64,000 bases of DNA, taken from assembly GCA_030490835.1 (NCBI GenBank), contig CM059973.1, positions 86,563,141 to 86,627,140 of the forward strand, given 5' to 3'. Below the pieces are notes generated by a model. That model was given only the letters and a program-made list of their open reading frames with translations, searched no databases and was not told where the DNA came from. The DNA comes from Annona cherimola. Its lineage: Eukaryota > Streptophyta > Magnoliopsida > Magnoliales > Annonaceae. Numbering within the stretch: the first letter of the stretch is position 1; each line of letters opens with the position of its first letter. A program made the position numbers and the translations under genes. Shown piece after piece: positions 19,600-31,990 of the stretch.

Positions 19600-21446
19600 T
19601 CAGTCTTCCATAATTAGGTTATAAAATTCCTTCATCTGTTCAGAAGGCAGTTGCAAGCACACATGGATTCCACCGTCATCTTTCTCCCCTGGCAACAGGA
19701 AGACAAGTTCTGGTGCTACCTCAACTGGGGTTAAACACTTCACCTGGCCCCACCCAAAGCGTGCAGTCTCCAATCCAAGTTTCCACCAGGCCACCACTGA
19801 GAAGCTATCAACCATACAAGGCACTCCTTTGTGCACTTCCAGCCAATCAATCTCTGATCTCACATACTCATTATCCAACCTCTGCAACCCTTCATGAACT
19901 TTCTTCACAAGGACGGACTGCTGGCATGTCTTCAGCTCATGTATGCTTGCACGTGCAAACCCTGGAATAAGTGCATTTCCAGAAAACCCAGATGGAGCAT
20001 TCGGTGTCACCCTTTTACGCACATCAACAGGAAACAACAAGGTAGATATCCGGTCATCAGGTAATCTAATTGCGATGGCCCTTGCTTTCCATATCTTTGC
20101 TGCAAGGATATGGAATGTCGTGCAATTCACCAGGGGGTCATCCTTGATAGCTTCAGCCTTCAGGCGTGCCATCCTCTCTGGCGACAGGTGGATTAGGCTG
20201 GTGGTTCCCAGCTGGGGCTGCTTGATTTTCTGAGTAGGCAGCCCTTGGCTGGAAAATATGTTGCTCAAATGAGTCACTTCAGAGTATTCCAGGTGTGGGT
20301 AACTGATTTTTGGTGGCTTTCGCGCATGGAAGGTCATCCGGTCCGGGTTTGGATTGATGATGAGATCTTCACCACGAGTGAGTGCAGCCAGGTTGGCTTG
20401 GAATTCATGGCTGGCAATGCCGTCGAAGAGGCAATGGTTGGATCGACATGCAAGTGCCAGGCCTCCACATTTGAACTGAGTCAGCTGTCCCCAAAGTACT
20501 TCACCGTTAGTTCCCCACTTCAAATTCAAAATTTAAACCTCTTAAAATGTCCATACTTTCCCCTGTGGGATTAGATTGCGAGTCTCATTTTCATTTGATT
20601 CTGTATCAGTGCAAGGCATGCACATGTACTTAGAAATTGCAAACTAGCAGAATTTCAGACCAAGTCCCCCAAACTCCCAAGCTTAAATCATGTCAGATGC
20701 AACAAAACTAATTATCTGAAAGTATTGGTTAGTGCCAATGTTGTTGTTAATTGTACATTGTTTAATAACAAGCAGTGAAAGCATAAGGTGGAATCGTAAA
20801 CTGAAAAGAGACAAATATTGTAATTACTCAATTAGGATTGCGAATGGCCGTGCCCTGGTGCTCTACATGCACTTACGAATAATAAAGGAACAGATTAAGG
20901 TTTAGATGGTAGAACATATTTTTAAATTAAAAAGTTTTGGTTGGAAAAGTTATTAGTACAGCCAAACATGCCCCATATAAAAAAAAGTATACGAAAAGAC
21001 AATACACATCTTTTCTCTTTTTCTAAATGACGCAAAAGGCACCCGTCGAAGCCAAAGATCGTATGCATGAAGTCAAATACCTAGGCCAAAGTCTCAAATC
21101 TTCCTGTGGCGGTGGCAAGGCATTGAATTGAATGCATGCATTTTTGGTTGGAACCAATAAAGTCACCTGGTCGAGAAATGAGCGGAACCAGTCGGTCCGG
21201 AAAGCATTCTATTGAAAATTCATTTCCTCCACGTTTATTTTGCTAAGATGTGTGTGTGTGTGTGTTTTGGCTTTTCATCACCGTAGTTTTTTTTTTTTTT
21301 TTTTTAAACTCATTTTATACTATCGGTTTCTATATTTATAAGTGAAATGATTTCACTATCATGTGTAGCCCATTTGCAATATGAGTTTTCATTTCATTTC
21401 AGAAATAAATTTCCAAGTGGCAGACAGGGCAAGTGCAATGTTTGCC

Positions 21447-21479
<33 letters not shown>

Positions 21480-22001
21480 GATGATGCTCAATGAGGACGA
21501 GGTGGTTGATAGGCGGGTGGTGAAACCCATTAATTCGAAGCTCTTATTCGGGTTATGGGTCGTGCATGATTTCAAAGCATGTTAGATAAAATAATTGATT
21601 CCTACGAGGAAATGGGCGTAGCGGGTCCCAAGTATTAATGGGGGCTGGTGGGCATTTATGAATGTTCAAGGTGAATAATATGGTTTTGGGCCGTTTCCTT
21701 TTCTACCATTAATCTACCCATGCAACAAAACAAGGGCTGCTTGACTGCCTAATAAGAGTAATTAATGATCAGCCGACTGAAAGAATCTATTAACCAGCTG
21801 GCAGAGCCTCCCCACACATGCTTTGAGAGAGATGACATTGAAACTCCCAAGACATCATCTCATTTTTGGATGCCCTTTTAAAGCTTAAGTAGTAGTATTG
21901 GGCAGATTTAATGATAATGGCATCGTTACTTTTGTCTCTGGAGTACGCACTCTGTCTGGTTAGGTATGTGGTTATCGAAGGGTGGTGAGTCTGGTGACTC
22001 C

Positions 22002-22035
<34 letters not shown>

Positions 22036-25000
22036 AACCAACAACATCCATCTGCCGTTTTCCATCACATTTTTATTGTAGTAATGCCGATCCAATGCAA
22101 TGTTTGCATTGAAGCATGTATTCCTTACGTATGAAATTTTATACTTTTATATTATTTAATTTTTTAATATTAAAAATAAAAAATCAAGTGCCCCAAGACT
22201 GGAAAAATAAGATTTTCGTTTTTTAATATTCAAACAAATCTTAAATAATATTAAAAATTATAAAATTTTATATCTAAGTAACATATACTTGGCCTATATA
22301 TTAGTGCTAAGGAATTAGAAAAATATTTTAAAAAAGATTATGCAAATATTTGCATTGAAGCTCAAATAGGAATGCAACTTAGATAAAATACTCATTGATC
22401 AACCCATTGGGTACCGGAAAATGTGTAGAGTAAGTTTCAAAAAAATACTTAGCTAAATTAGAGTAGAATAGAATCTAAGATCAGAGTTTTTCGGAACCGA
22501 CACAAATTTAGTAATATATATTTAATATATCTTTATACAATATATTATGTGTTTAAAGATACAAAGATATCTTTTATACATATAAAAACTTGTTTAATTT
22601 ATTTATCATTTAATACATTTAATCAATGCTTTTTAGAATGATATTATTACCATTAGGATTTACAGTAGAATTATAATGTTTATATAATATAAAATACCAT
22701 TTTAAAATTCCGATTTGGAATCGAAATCAAAATTAATACAATTTTTAAAAAATAAAGTAAGATAACTTCCGAACCAACCAAATTAAAAATAAGATGGAAT
22801 GGAAATTTTTTTAAAATAAGATAAGAATGAAATCCACTCCAAACAAACCTAACTGACGCAAATTACACCTAAGCTGTGTACAGACATTTGCATTTGATGA
22901 GTATCCTGTGTCTACGCCGACGTGAAGAATGAAAGCGCTGCGTTGAAATCGGAATGCGCAATGACAAACATTTAAGAAGCATCGACGGGTAGATGGACAC
23001 AGTACTTTCGGTCGCTTTCCAATCTCCAGATGCTCATAGCTCAGGTACGGTAATATAGCCACGCAGACGGTGGTGGCTGGCCCCGGAAAATCAACGCAAC
23101 TAGCCTGACTATCGATATCGTCAGCACTGGAAGTCATGAAAAACACTCAATAGTCAAGATGGTAGGCCCATCCTATTGCCACGACGCCTCAAGCATCGCC
23201 GTAACCACCTGTGCCTTTTTTTTTTTGATAAAACACCTGTGCCTTTATTTCCAATATCTTTTTTATGTTTGCTTTTTACAAAATTTCTCTAGATGTGAAA
23301 GTATTTAATGAAATGTCCCTATATTGTGTGAGAGGGTCGTCAATTATAAAAAGCCGACTGATTAGACTGGACCAAGAATTTTTTTTGTTTTTTTTTGAAT
23401 TTTTTTATAAATATATTTATTTAGTTATATTTAATTTATAAACAAAATTTTACTATTTTTAGATATGATATATTTATTTTGGATTTTTAAATACCCTTGT
23501 ATTTAAAAATCTAATATAAACATATACATCTATTCAAAAATTGGTAAAATTTAATTTATAAATTAAATATAACTAAATTAACATGTTTATAAAAAAAATC
23601 AAAAAATAAAATTTTTTTTGGACTGGTATAAAATCACCGAATTTTAGAACCATATAAAAAAAAATCGAAACTCATATAAAAATAAGGCCATCCTATTTAT
23701 TAAAAGTGGATGGTCCTTATCAATTTAATTTTTGCCAGCAACGAATAAATCGAGCAAGTGTTCGGCAGATGGCAAATGGAATAAAATTAATGGGAATGGA
23801 AAACTCAAAAGTATTTTTTTCATGAATGAAAACTCAGAAGTATTAGTTACCTATTTTTTATTAAATCATTACAAGAATACACTTCCAATTCGATGCCGAG
23901 ATCCCAAACACTCACATCTAATTATTCTTACTTATTACTATACATATTCCATCCCGAAATGGAGATATCATGATTAGAAAATGTGCATTTGACAATCAAG
24001 AAAATTGAATAAAAATCTGAAGCACGTGTAATGTCATCCATCGAGCTCCTCAACTATAACTAATCAATTCCTAAAATCGATTGAGTGTCTATGAAAAATC
24101 CAGCATTAATTTTCTCACAAAGAATAAGAAGACAGGGATGTACTTTGGGCTGACTAGTTCTAGTCGGAGTTATTCTACTCTTACTTTTTTTTTTTTTTTT
24201 TTTTTATGAAGAACCTTATTCTATTTTTTTGGAAATAAACCCTTATTCTATTTTTAATAATTCATATTTTATCCTGTTTTACGCTGAGTTGCTCAAGATT
24301 TATCTTATCTTATTTTTTAAAGTAATTTTGTTTTTTATTCTAATTCCAACTTATTCTTCAAAATGGTTTTCATATTATATTTTAAAAATATAATTTCATT
24401 TGTAAATCTTATTAGTAATCTATTGTTAACACAACAATAATATAATTTCAAAACATATTTATTAAATGCAATGATTAATAGATAAAATTAAATAACTTTC
24501 TATATATCTTTAGTAGATATATTTTATATCTTTAAAATATAATATATTTCACAAAAGATATACAATACTTAAATATATATTAATAATTTTTGTAAACTTT
24601 AAATACTGGAATCTTGAATTTAAATCTTGAATTTACCCTATCCAAATTGCACTAGGATCTTTTTACCCGTAACCTACCTTTCTCAAATTAACCAATGGGT
24701 ACCATAAGTATAATACTAAAAGCAATAATTCCTAGCAATCTCATGAATTTGAATCTTTCGTGAATTATATATCTAAAATCCACTTAAAGTCAATGTTTAG
24801 TATCATAAAATACATGCGTAGAAGAACATGGTGCATAGATTTGGATCTATGCAGAATACTAAGGAGACAATCCAGATTTAAAATGTCAATCCATTTCTTT
24901 TGGAGATCACACTGTAATTGCAAGAAAAAAAAAAATGTAGACACTGACACATGCAAGGGCACAATACAAACCAACCTTATTTGCACCTCTCATTGAATCT

Positions 25001-26502
25001 CCATTAATTTTAATTATTTCAAAATTTTTTACCACTTATAGATCCTTTGTACCATTTGCAAATATCGACGTCATAATAATTTTTCCATGATAATCTAATA
25101 TGTGTTCAACTGAAATTTGGAATGAATGAATCTGCCGTAGTAGTGAAGCCAAACCAAAAGGAATTAAGAAACTGAGTAGATGGATAATAGCCATCTAACT
25201 TCCCAGTTCAGGTGAATCCAAGATCCTAGCTACAGTAATTGTTTATCTTAAAAATCACACGGATACCTTTGCAAACATAAATGCCTCAAGCTGTTTTCCG
25301 GCCCATTCATTGCTTCACCTAGAAATGGAGAGGACGGAAAGGAACAGCTTTTTTTTTTTGAAAAAAAAAAAAACAAGTAGCAGCCATCTTCCATGGAAGT
25401 TCGCCGACTGATCATTGTCCAAGGTCCAAATATATAGATTTTTTTATTTTCTTTTTAAAATTTTTATTTTCTTTAAAAATCCAAAATAAATATATACACG
25501 CATCCAAAAATAGTAAAACTTGATTTATAAATTAAATATAATTAAATTAATTAACATGTTTATAAAAAAGATTTTCAAAAAAACAAAAAAAATATGTTTT
25601 GGACCGAAAAGATCGGTACTCTACCATAATTAATATAGCCATGCAACTAAAAAAGCTTCTCGTGTCTACGTTAATTATTACTCTAAATTAGCCATCCTAT
25701 GCAAACCTATACTTTCTAACAAGATTGCCCGGGACTTCATCTCCTCGATCCCATTACGAAGAAGGCCGAAACATAGAGAAAAATTGAAAAATGGGGGAAA
25801 TGAGAAGAGAAAAACAAAAATAATGACACGAGTCACGATGGAATTCATAAGGATTCAGAACTGAAAAGGGAATGCATGCATAAAGATGTATAATAACCTA
25901 GAAAAATAATTGAGGATAAAAACATATAAATGAAAGAATAATATGCATGGGAAATCACATAACTTAAAAATTAAGTGAATTAGAAAAATAAAAAGGGAGG
26001 AAAAGATATATCTACTTTTTCCAAAAAAAATTTGTATGTTCACCTGGAAAGACATGAGCGGCTTGTCACATAGCTCTTGTTCCCCCTCCTCCCGCACGAA
26101 CTTCACCAGCTCCTTGTACGTGGGTTTTGGAGCTCTGAGGTGACCCAGCATCCCCATCTCGCTGCTCGTCGTGGCAGCAACGACCACGACACCCTTGTCA
26201 TTGCAGTCGATTTCTAGCCGCCTCCTGCCGCCGCTCTCCTCAGTGTTGTCGGCAGAGTGCTGAAGGCGGCCTGCCACGAAGTTGTAAGGGACAAGAAGGC
26301 GGCCGAGCGCATGGCAGAGGTTGGAGAAGGCATCAGGGAGGGGGGTGAGGGTGGGGTCGAAGAACGTGACCGACTCTAAGTAGGCTACAAGCATGAGGTC
26401 GATGTTGGAGAGGAAGAGACGGCGACGTGGGGTGTTTGGTGTGGGTGCGGCTGCTGGAGTCACCACCACCTTATCTACTAACGTTGCCTCCTCCATTTCC
26501 AA
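19600..26502 (-). CDS. BAHD-family acyltransferase (feruloyl/hydroxycinnamoyl-transferase-like)
   Basis: Cytosolic acyl-CoA-dependent acyltransferase. Exon 1 is 26502-26044 (153 codons, ends PLMSFQ before GTGAAC) and exon 2 is 20484-19600 (starts LTQFKCGG after ...GGACAG). They join in phase 0 to 447 aa, the usual BAHD length. The catalytic HXXXD motif is intact (NHCLFDG, His170 and Asp174). The second family motif DFGWG reads RFGWG at 395-399. Other typical blocks are LSNIDL near the N-terminus, NCTTFHILAAKIWKARA, LLFPVDVRKRV and SGFSGNALIPGFARA. The 5,559-bp intron at the conserved BAHD intron position is unusually long and holds several repeats. An adjacent ATG lies two codons inside. The closest remembered relatives are plant genes labelled omega-hydroxypalmitate O-feruloyl transferase-like; acyl donor and acceptor cannot be deduced. 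Confidence 0.9.
22118..22290. repeat. Short foldback repeat (second family)
   Basis: The arms ACGTATGAAATTTTATAC...ATTTTTTAATATT and AATATTAAAAATTATAAAAT...TCTAAGTAAC face each other around a loop containing GTGCCCCAAGACTGG. A similar layout with TATGAAATTTTAT occurs at 27.7 kb. Confidence 0.55.
22860..23215. other. GC-richer island of unknown nature in the BAHD intron
   Basis: Base composition rises clearly above the surrounding AT-rich intron. A minus-strand open frame of about 111 codons (23146-22811) covers it, but I recognise no domain. It could be a captured gene scrap inside a transposon or an old exon-like remnant. Confidence 0.3.
23370..23640. repeat. Foldback repeat, copy C (well preserved)
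   Basis: Two arms of about 120 bp form an imperfect palindrome. The left has TTAGTTATATTTAATTTATA then AAATTTTACTATTTTTAG, and the right has CAAAAATTGGTAAAATTTAA then TTATAAATTAAATATAACTA. The loop falls near 23505. By eye the arms match at well over three quarters of positions. It has no coding capacity. Confidence 0.75.
25425..25620. repeat. Foldback repeat, copy D (mainly one arm)
   Basis: The right-arm order of copy C recurs: TCCAAAAATAGTAAAACTTG, TTATAAATTAAATATAATTA, ACATGTTTATAAAAAAGATT, then TTTTGGACCG. The left arm is shortened or decayed. Confidence 0.6.
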
Positions 26503-27680
26503 AGCTACTGTGAAGACGAATCAACTAGCTAATGGCAGTGGAGCTCAGCTTGGAGAGAGAAATGGGCAGCGAAAGATGAGATGGAATAGGTACTAGTTTG
26601 TGATCCTGTGGTTTGTTTCGCGAGGTAGATGATCAGAATTTAAGGATGACTATGTCTATTCCCGTACTCTCGTGCATTTATTATTATTATTATTATTTTA
26701 TGATTATTATTGTTGTTATTAGTACGACTGTGAAGTGTGAACAAACTGAGGATACGTGGCAAAATACGAAGCAGCTAGTTCACGTAAAATACGAAGCAGC
26801 TTGTACACATGGCCAAATGAGAGAGTTTTTGAGTGAAAGCAAGGCCTCAACACTCCCACTATCCGTTTATGAGGTTGATAAAGAAACAAAATTTAAGGCA
26901 ACATTGGATGAGGATGGATGAAAAAAGTTCTACTGTACGATGAGAACAGGAGAAATTGTATGAAAATTTTAAAAATGTATAAAACTCGAAAAAAATAAAT
27001 TATTATTTTTTAAAAAATAAAAAAGTATTCTTGAAAAATAGAAACTTTTATCTTATCTTTGTTCTATCATCGTCTCATCTAAATTATGAATAAGTTCCAA
27101 AAGGTAAACATCACATACTTACTAAGTACTAATTACCAACTTCAATAAAATTATATTTTAATTGAACGGTTCAGAATCGAATTTCACATAAAAGCAGGAG
27201 CTAATGGTAGTTTACAAATGAATTTCAAGTTAAAAGTAGGATGCATTTTAAAACTATGTATCTATTGGGCTAAAACATGATGCATGTATCTTGAGCCCTA
27301 TTTTTAAAGTTTTAATTTTTCTTTTCACTTTTATATGAGAACGCATGTATTATATGTACAATGATGCAATACATAAATATCTTTCAAGCCTCGATACATG
27401 TTTCAAGTTTTTTTTAAATTTTTATATGGGCATATATAATCTTTATATAAACCAAAATTTATATATCTTTATAATTTTAAATAGAAATTTCCATCCCCAT
27501 TTATGAGGTAAAAATATTGATTTTGAAATTATAAAAAATAATATTAACATCGCAAATTATTAGTATAGTAAATAAATAATTAAATGTACATAGGGCCACA
27601 TAAAAATGAAAAAAGCTCACATGCGAGCAATTATACCTAATCAAAACTTATGTAAATTGGGGTTAGTTTTATCCCATTTA
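26503..27680. other. BAHD 5' flank and AT-rich intergenic DNA
   Basis: The BAHD promoter should lie in the first several hundred bases, read leftwards. A TTA/TTG trinucleotide run sits at about 26681-26722. A near-repeat CGTGGCAAAATACGAAGCAGC / CACGTAAAATACGAAGCAGC lies at 26755-26801. No further gene was seen. Confidence 0.5.
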
Positions 27681-27687
27681 TTATTTT

Positions 27688-27856
27688 TTTTTATGAAAAT
27701 GTGAGCCCTCACTGGATCCATTACCATATGAAATTTTATAATTTAATTTTTAATATTTTTGAATTTAAAAAATTAAAAACATCAGAAAATTTAAAGAATA
27801 TAAAATTTCACATGGTAACCAATCTCAGCGGGGCTGACATGTTTATGAAAAATGAA
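27688..27856. repeat. Foldback repeat (second family)
   Basis: The left arm TTTATGAAAATGTGAGCCC...TTACCATATGAAATTTTAT is inverted on the right as ATAAAATTTCACATGGTAA...GGGGCTGACATGTTTATGAAA, with an AT-rich centre. Arms are roughly 75 bp with modest divergence. Confidence 0.75.
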
Positions 27857-28069
27857 AAATGGGTATGACAACTAGCTGGCACTTACGTAAATTGAGGCTA
27901 GGGGTACTTTGTCATAATCCTTGAATCATTACCACAATATATATCTTTCATGATAATTGCAAATGTTTTTATAATTGTTTGTATTCTTATTCGTCATTAT
28001 TTATATTTTAATTTGATTTTTGCCTTATAATTGACATCAGTCCCTTTCCGTTACATTTAACCTGCAATC

Positions 28070-29250
28070 ATCTATGAGTATGATCAGTAAGATGGAAAAG
28101 GTCCCAAACCCAAACAAATTCAAGGCAAAAGGAGGTTCAAGCAAGTTAAGCAGACCCTTCCAAACTCAACCCACGGAGCGAAGCTCCACCAAGCCTCGAA
28201 GTAGACTTTTCAACAATCAGATTCGGCCTACAAAGAGCGAAGCTCCTACAGGCCACCTCAATGGGCTCCACAAAGCAGCCCACCAGACGCAGCAAACGGG
28301 CTTAGCCAAGCTTTAGCCTACCAGATCCAGCCTACCACGCCTCGGAAGCAGGCTTCTCAACAACTTTGGGCCTCCACAACGGCCCATCCAAAACAATGGG
28401 CTAAGCCAAGCTCTAGCCCACCAAGTCAAGCTCATGGACCAAGTCCAACCACTCAAGAGGCCCAAAGCCCATGATCTCAACTCAAGCTCAAGTCCAACCA
28501 CTCAAGAGGCCCAAGGCTCATGATCCCAACTCAAGTCCAAGCCCATGGACCAAGACCATGACCCCAAGTGGCCCAAAAGCCCACTCCTACATCTATAAAA
28601 GGAGGAGCCCCCCTCTCATTCAAGACTCTGGAGGAGAGGCATCCCAGAGGGGAGGACGGGAGTCTGCAGCATATCCCCGGCATCTCAGTTTTTCCCGCTC
28701 TACGAGCTCCACGCTCCCTCTTCCACGCGCCCCCTTTCCATCTCTCCCATTCTCTTAAATCTTTTATTTTCCTCCTTTTACGCCATGTAAACCGCCTCGG
28801 GTTGACAGATTTCTCCATATTTGTTTCAACCCGAAGGCCGGAACCCGAGCTCTGTACATCTAGTGCCTTATTTCACTAAACAGGGGCTGATCTCCCTTTA
28901 AAGATCAGTGGCGACTCCGTTTTTTTTTATTTTTGTGTGTGCGTGTTTGAGTTAACGCCCCGGCAAGGCGGGCGCACGCGGGTCCATGGATCCCAGCATA
29001 ATATGCTGCCGGATTTGTGACTTGACCCGTGTACGGAAAGCCCCATCTTAGCCGTTACGCTGCCGAACCCGCAAGAAAATACCCATATGCCAGTTATTCT
29101 AAAAAATATGAATCCTAACGCTTTTTACCCCATGTGAATGCAGAAAATCTAAGCCCACGTTGCTTTTCAACACGATCCAAATTTTCAAGGCCCGGGAAAC
29201 CATTCCGAGCCCATCGTAGCGCTCCCGGCGGGTACTACAGGTGGGCATAT
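28070..29250 (+). repeat. LTR-like relic with TATA box (probable Gypsy-type)
   Basis: The segment differs from its surroundings: purine/cytosine-rich DNA full of AAGCCC, CCAAGCC and GGCCCA words, a TATA box CTATAAAAGG (TATAAAA 28594-28600), then a GC-rich leader and the sequence GTGGCGACTCCG at 28908-28919, a word I associate with the ends of plant Gypsy LTRs. The inverted word GGAGCGAAGCTCC (28177) with a relative at 28238 and a tandem duplication of about 51 bp (28439-28547) occur in the 5' part. I see no second LTR, PBS or gene, and the exact ends and any target duplication are not determined, so this may be a solo or truncated LTR. Confidence 0.5.
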
Positions 29251-29625
29251 GGCTCAAAGCAATTTCGGAAATATAATTAATAAATTCACCTTACTGCTCT
29301 AGTTGAGACTTCCACGGACGTCAGACGACAATGGAGATACAAGATGTCTAAAAGCTATCAGTAACAAACATCCAACAATTACCCGGCCAATCTCAGCTTC
29401 CTCCAACTCATAATGAAGCCAGCATTTTTCTATGATTGGCTATACATGCGCGGAAATGATCTGCCATAATTTACGTGGAAAGCATGCTTTGGTGCCGCAC
29501 TGATGATGAAATTAAATTATTTTATTCTGAGTCTTGAGTGGGCCTTATTTGCTTAAAAATATTTATAATTATATGTTAATTTTGAAAATACTTAGATCTA
29601 TATTTTAACGGATGTAGTAAACTAA
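29251..29625. other. Spacer
   Basis: Nothing recognisable between the LTR-like relic and the Mutator-like terminal repeat. Confidence 0.5.
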
Positions 29626-30199
29626 GGGTAAATTTCTCTGATACCCACTTGCTTATTCTTCATTTCGTACCCATAACATTTCACACATTGTTCATTATAT
29701 GCCCACGCTGTAAGGAATAGTCTAAACAACCGTCAGGGGCACGAGAAAATGACAATTTTGTCCTTAAAACCTTAACTAAGATGATGAGATATGGGCAGCA
29801 AGCAGATGCTCATGATGTGTTGCAGCATTTTCCTCTCTAAGGAATTTAATGTGCGATACAACAAGTTAATAACGTGGCAACTATCTCAATCCATCTCCAG
29901 CATCCCTAGCATTCCAAGTCGCATAATTCAAACAACACGTAAGCGAGTAATCCATGTTGTTCAACCGCCCATAAATGCTTTGATTGAATCTTGGCAATTA
30001 GTTGGGTTCAACAACAGAGAAAATGAAACTAAAATTTGCCTTTATCGAAGCCAGATGCAATCGTCTCCAGCAAAGGTGCCAATTCACAATCCATAATCCT
30101 AGTAGACCACAAAACTGATGCATGTAATCCCAAGTCAAATCAACAACCTACTTAGATGTGCTGGTGTAGGGATGCTCTTGTTTATTCAATGGAGGTGCT

Positions 30200-30494
30200 G
30201 AATCTGGTTGTTATCATGGCTCGTTAATCTTAAGGAGAAGGTTGTTGCGGGCAGATTTGTTTTGTCAGAGCTGCCACTAAATAGAGTTGTAGCTTGCTTT
30301 AAATAATGAATGCAATTATATTTGTGCAAATAGATGTCGAATTTTGCCAAAAAAATGGTTAGTTGTGTAGTAGTTATGGATGAGGGAAATGATAGAGTGG
30401 GATGGATAGAACGAGAAGGCCGTGATGCCGAATTCATTGGCGATGTCGAAGGTGTAGGAGCCAAAGTGAACAATGATGAAAACGACGAGGTAGG
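30200..30494 (-). pseudogene. UGT72-like glycosyltransferase fragment (downstream part)
   Basis: Read on the minus strand, this piece codes for TAYLVVFIIVHFGSYTFDIA followed by NEFGITAFSFYPSHSIISLI. It resembles the UGT72 block in which a VDLFG-type strand is followed by a DVA-EF-helix and a FYPS/FFPS strand. The reading frame decays beyond that. It continues the fragment at 38610-38800 across the inserted LTR and is interpreted as a gene piece captured by the Mutator-like element. Confidence 0.55.
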
Positions 30495-30498
30495 CGGT
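30494..30498. repeat. Target-site duplication (left) of the Gypsy-type LTR
   Basis: GCGGT before TGTGATACCC; the partner after the right end is CCGGT (38602-38606), a 4 of 5 match. Confidence 0.45.
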
Positions 30499-31146
30499 TG
30501 TGATACCCAGACCCAAGTAGGACACTTACATTAAATTAGGCATGTATGTGTGATATATGCATGATTTAATTGATTGATTGATTTTAATACTATTGATTAA
30601 GAAATGTGATTAAAATAATCACCATAACTCAAGGTGGGTCAATAGGACTAAAGTGACCTAATGAGGATTAGGAAATGTGAATATATTGGGGATAGTTATC
30701 TTATATATTTGATGAGGTACATTTCAAACTACGGATCCACTATAATTATATGATTAATTTCAATTTATGAAATTATATGATTTTTCATGTGTAAAAAAAA
30801 GAAGAAGGAGAAAAATTATAACAAAAGGAAAATTGATGGTAAAAAAAAGAAAGGGAAGAAAAAAATTGCAAATGGCTAATTATTATTATGAAATCACAGA
30901 TAGCCAAAGTTTTTTTTTATAGACTGACGAATTTAGGTTGGCAAAAAAAATGAACAAAAAGATATATGAAAGAAAACGAGCAAATATATATATAAATTAA
31001 TTAATTAAGGGGCCTTTGCCACAAAGAATTTTATTAAAGTTTTCCAATGCCGACAATGTCAATGGAAAAAATAAAATATAAAAAAAAGAGAGAGGAAATT
31101 TTTAGAGTCGTGGCCCCCCAAAAAAGGGGAAAATCGGAAACACAGT

Positions 31147-31398
31147 CTTCAAGAACTAACAGAAAGTGATAAATTCACGGAGCAACATCTTGTCCGCAAT
31201 GAACAGCTGCCGTCTACAGAAGGATCACATCTAAAGAAATTTAGTGAGAAGCATCCCGGTTCTTCTAAATTTCCCAGGAAGAATTCAAATTGCCTTAAAT
31301 CTAGTCCTGCATCTTGTGAAAAAGCTTGTGCCAAGAATGTTGTGGATAATAATGATCATATAAAGGAACACAACCATACCAACCAAGAAGGAACAAGT
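31147..31398 (+). pseudogene. Unidentified captured coding fragment
   Basis: 84 codons stay open on the plus strand (LQELTESDKFTEQHLVRNEQ at the start, hydrophilic and Lys/Ser-rich after that). An AG-ended, splice-acceptor-like ACACAG lies just before it. It is out of frame with the HSP70 piece that follows directly. I do not recognise the protein. Confidence 0.4.
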
Positions 31399-31399
31399 T

Positions 31400-31556
31400 T
31401 TCTCCACCCACTCCGATAACCAACCCGACGTGTTGATCCAGGTGTATGAGGGTGAGAGGACCAGGACAAGAGACAACAATCTGCTTGGCAAGTTCGAGCT
31501 CTCTGGGATCCCGCCTGCTCCCAGAGGTGTTCCCTAGATCACCGTTTGCTTTGACT
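31400..31556 (+). pseudogene. HSP70 substrate-binding-domain fragment
   Basis: 45 codons of cytosolic HSP70 are clear: [20 protein letters not shown], then [20 protein letters not shown], followed by TAG (31535-31537) where HSP70 has Gln, and ITVCFD. Similarity stops right after. It is a truncated, stop-containing fragment that starts and ends abruptly, as expected for a captured or retro-copied piece. Confidence 0.85.
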
Positions 31557-31990
31557 GCGCAAGGCTACGGATTCCTTCTTCGACGGAGATTGGCCGAAAG
31601 AGTCTTCAAAGGAAAGATCGAGCAAATTCAATAATCATGCAAGCGAAAGGCCACAGAGTGGATAGCTTTTCTCTCAACAGCATTTTTCTTGGTTCCAGGC
31701 TCGGTTAGAGAGCATTTTTTTTACAGATTTGTTTCTCAGCTCTTTAAGAGGTGAAAGCTTGACCTTTTTGGCTCTCATCTTCCTCGAGAACTTTCCGTGC
31801 AGATTCAGGTTCTTGTTTCAAGATCTTCGATGAGAAAGGGTGGAAGGAGCGCCAGCTTTCGTTTTAGATCTTGGCTCTCCCTTCTCTCTTGGTCATCATG
31901 TAGGGGAAACCCCTCTTCTCGTCTTCCTCTCTTGGAGGCAAAAATCTCCCCTGCCTGCCTTTACTTTCTTTCCTTGTAATAATAATAATA

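Larger units (their letters stand above)
20485..26043 (-). other. 5.6-kb BAHD intron
   Basis: AT-rich intron with several inserts. It contains a (TG)n run near 21249, T-runs near 21287 and at 21453-21479, an A30 tract at 22005-22034, foldback repeats near 22.1, 23.4 and 25.4 kb, a further T-run near 24187, and a GC-richer island at about 22860-23215. No alternative exon with BAHD similarity was seen between the two exons. Confidence 0.8.

Noticed and set aside
22811..23146. 111-codon minus-strand frame in the BAHD intron
   Set aside because: No similarity to BAHD or any family I know; kept only as a compositional island.
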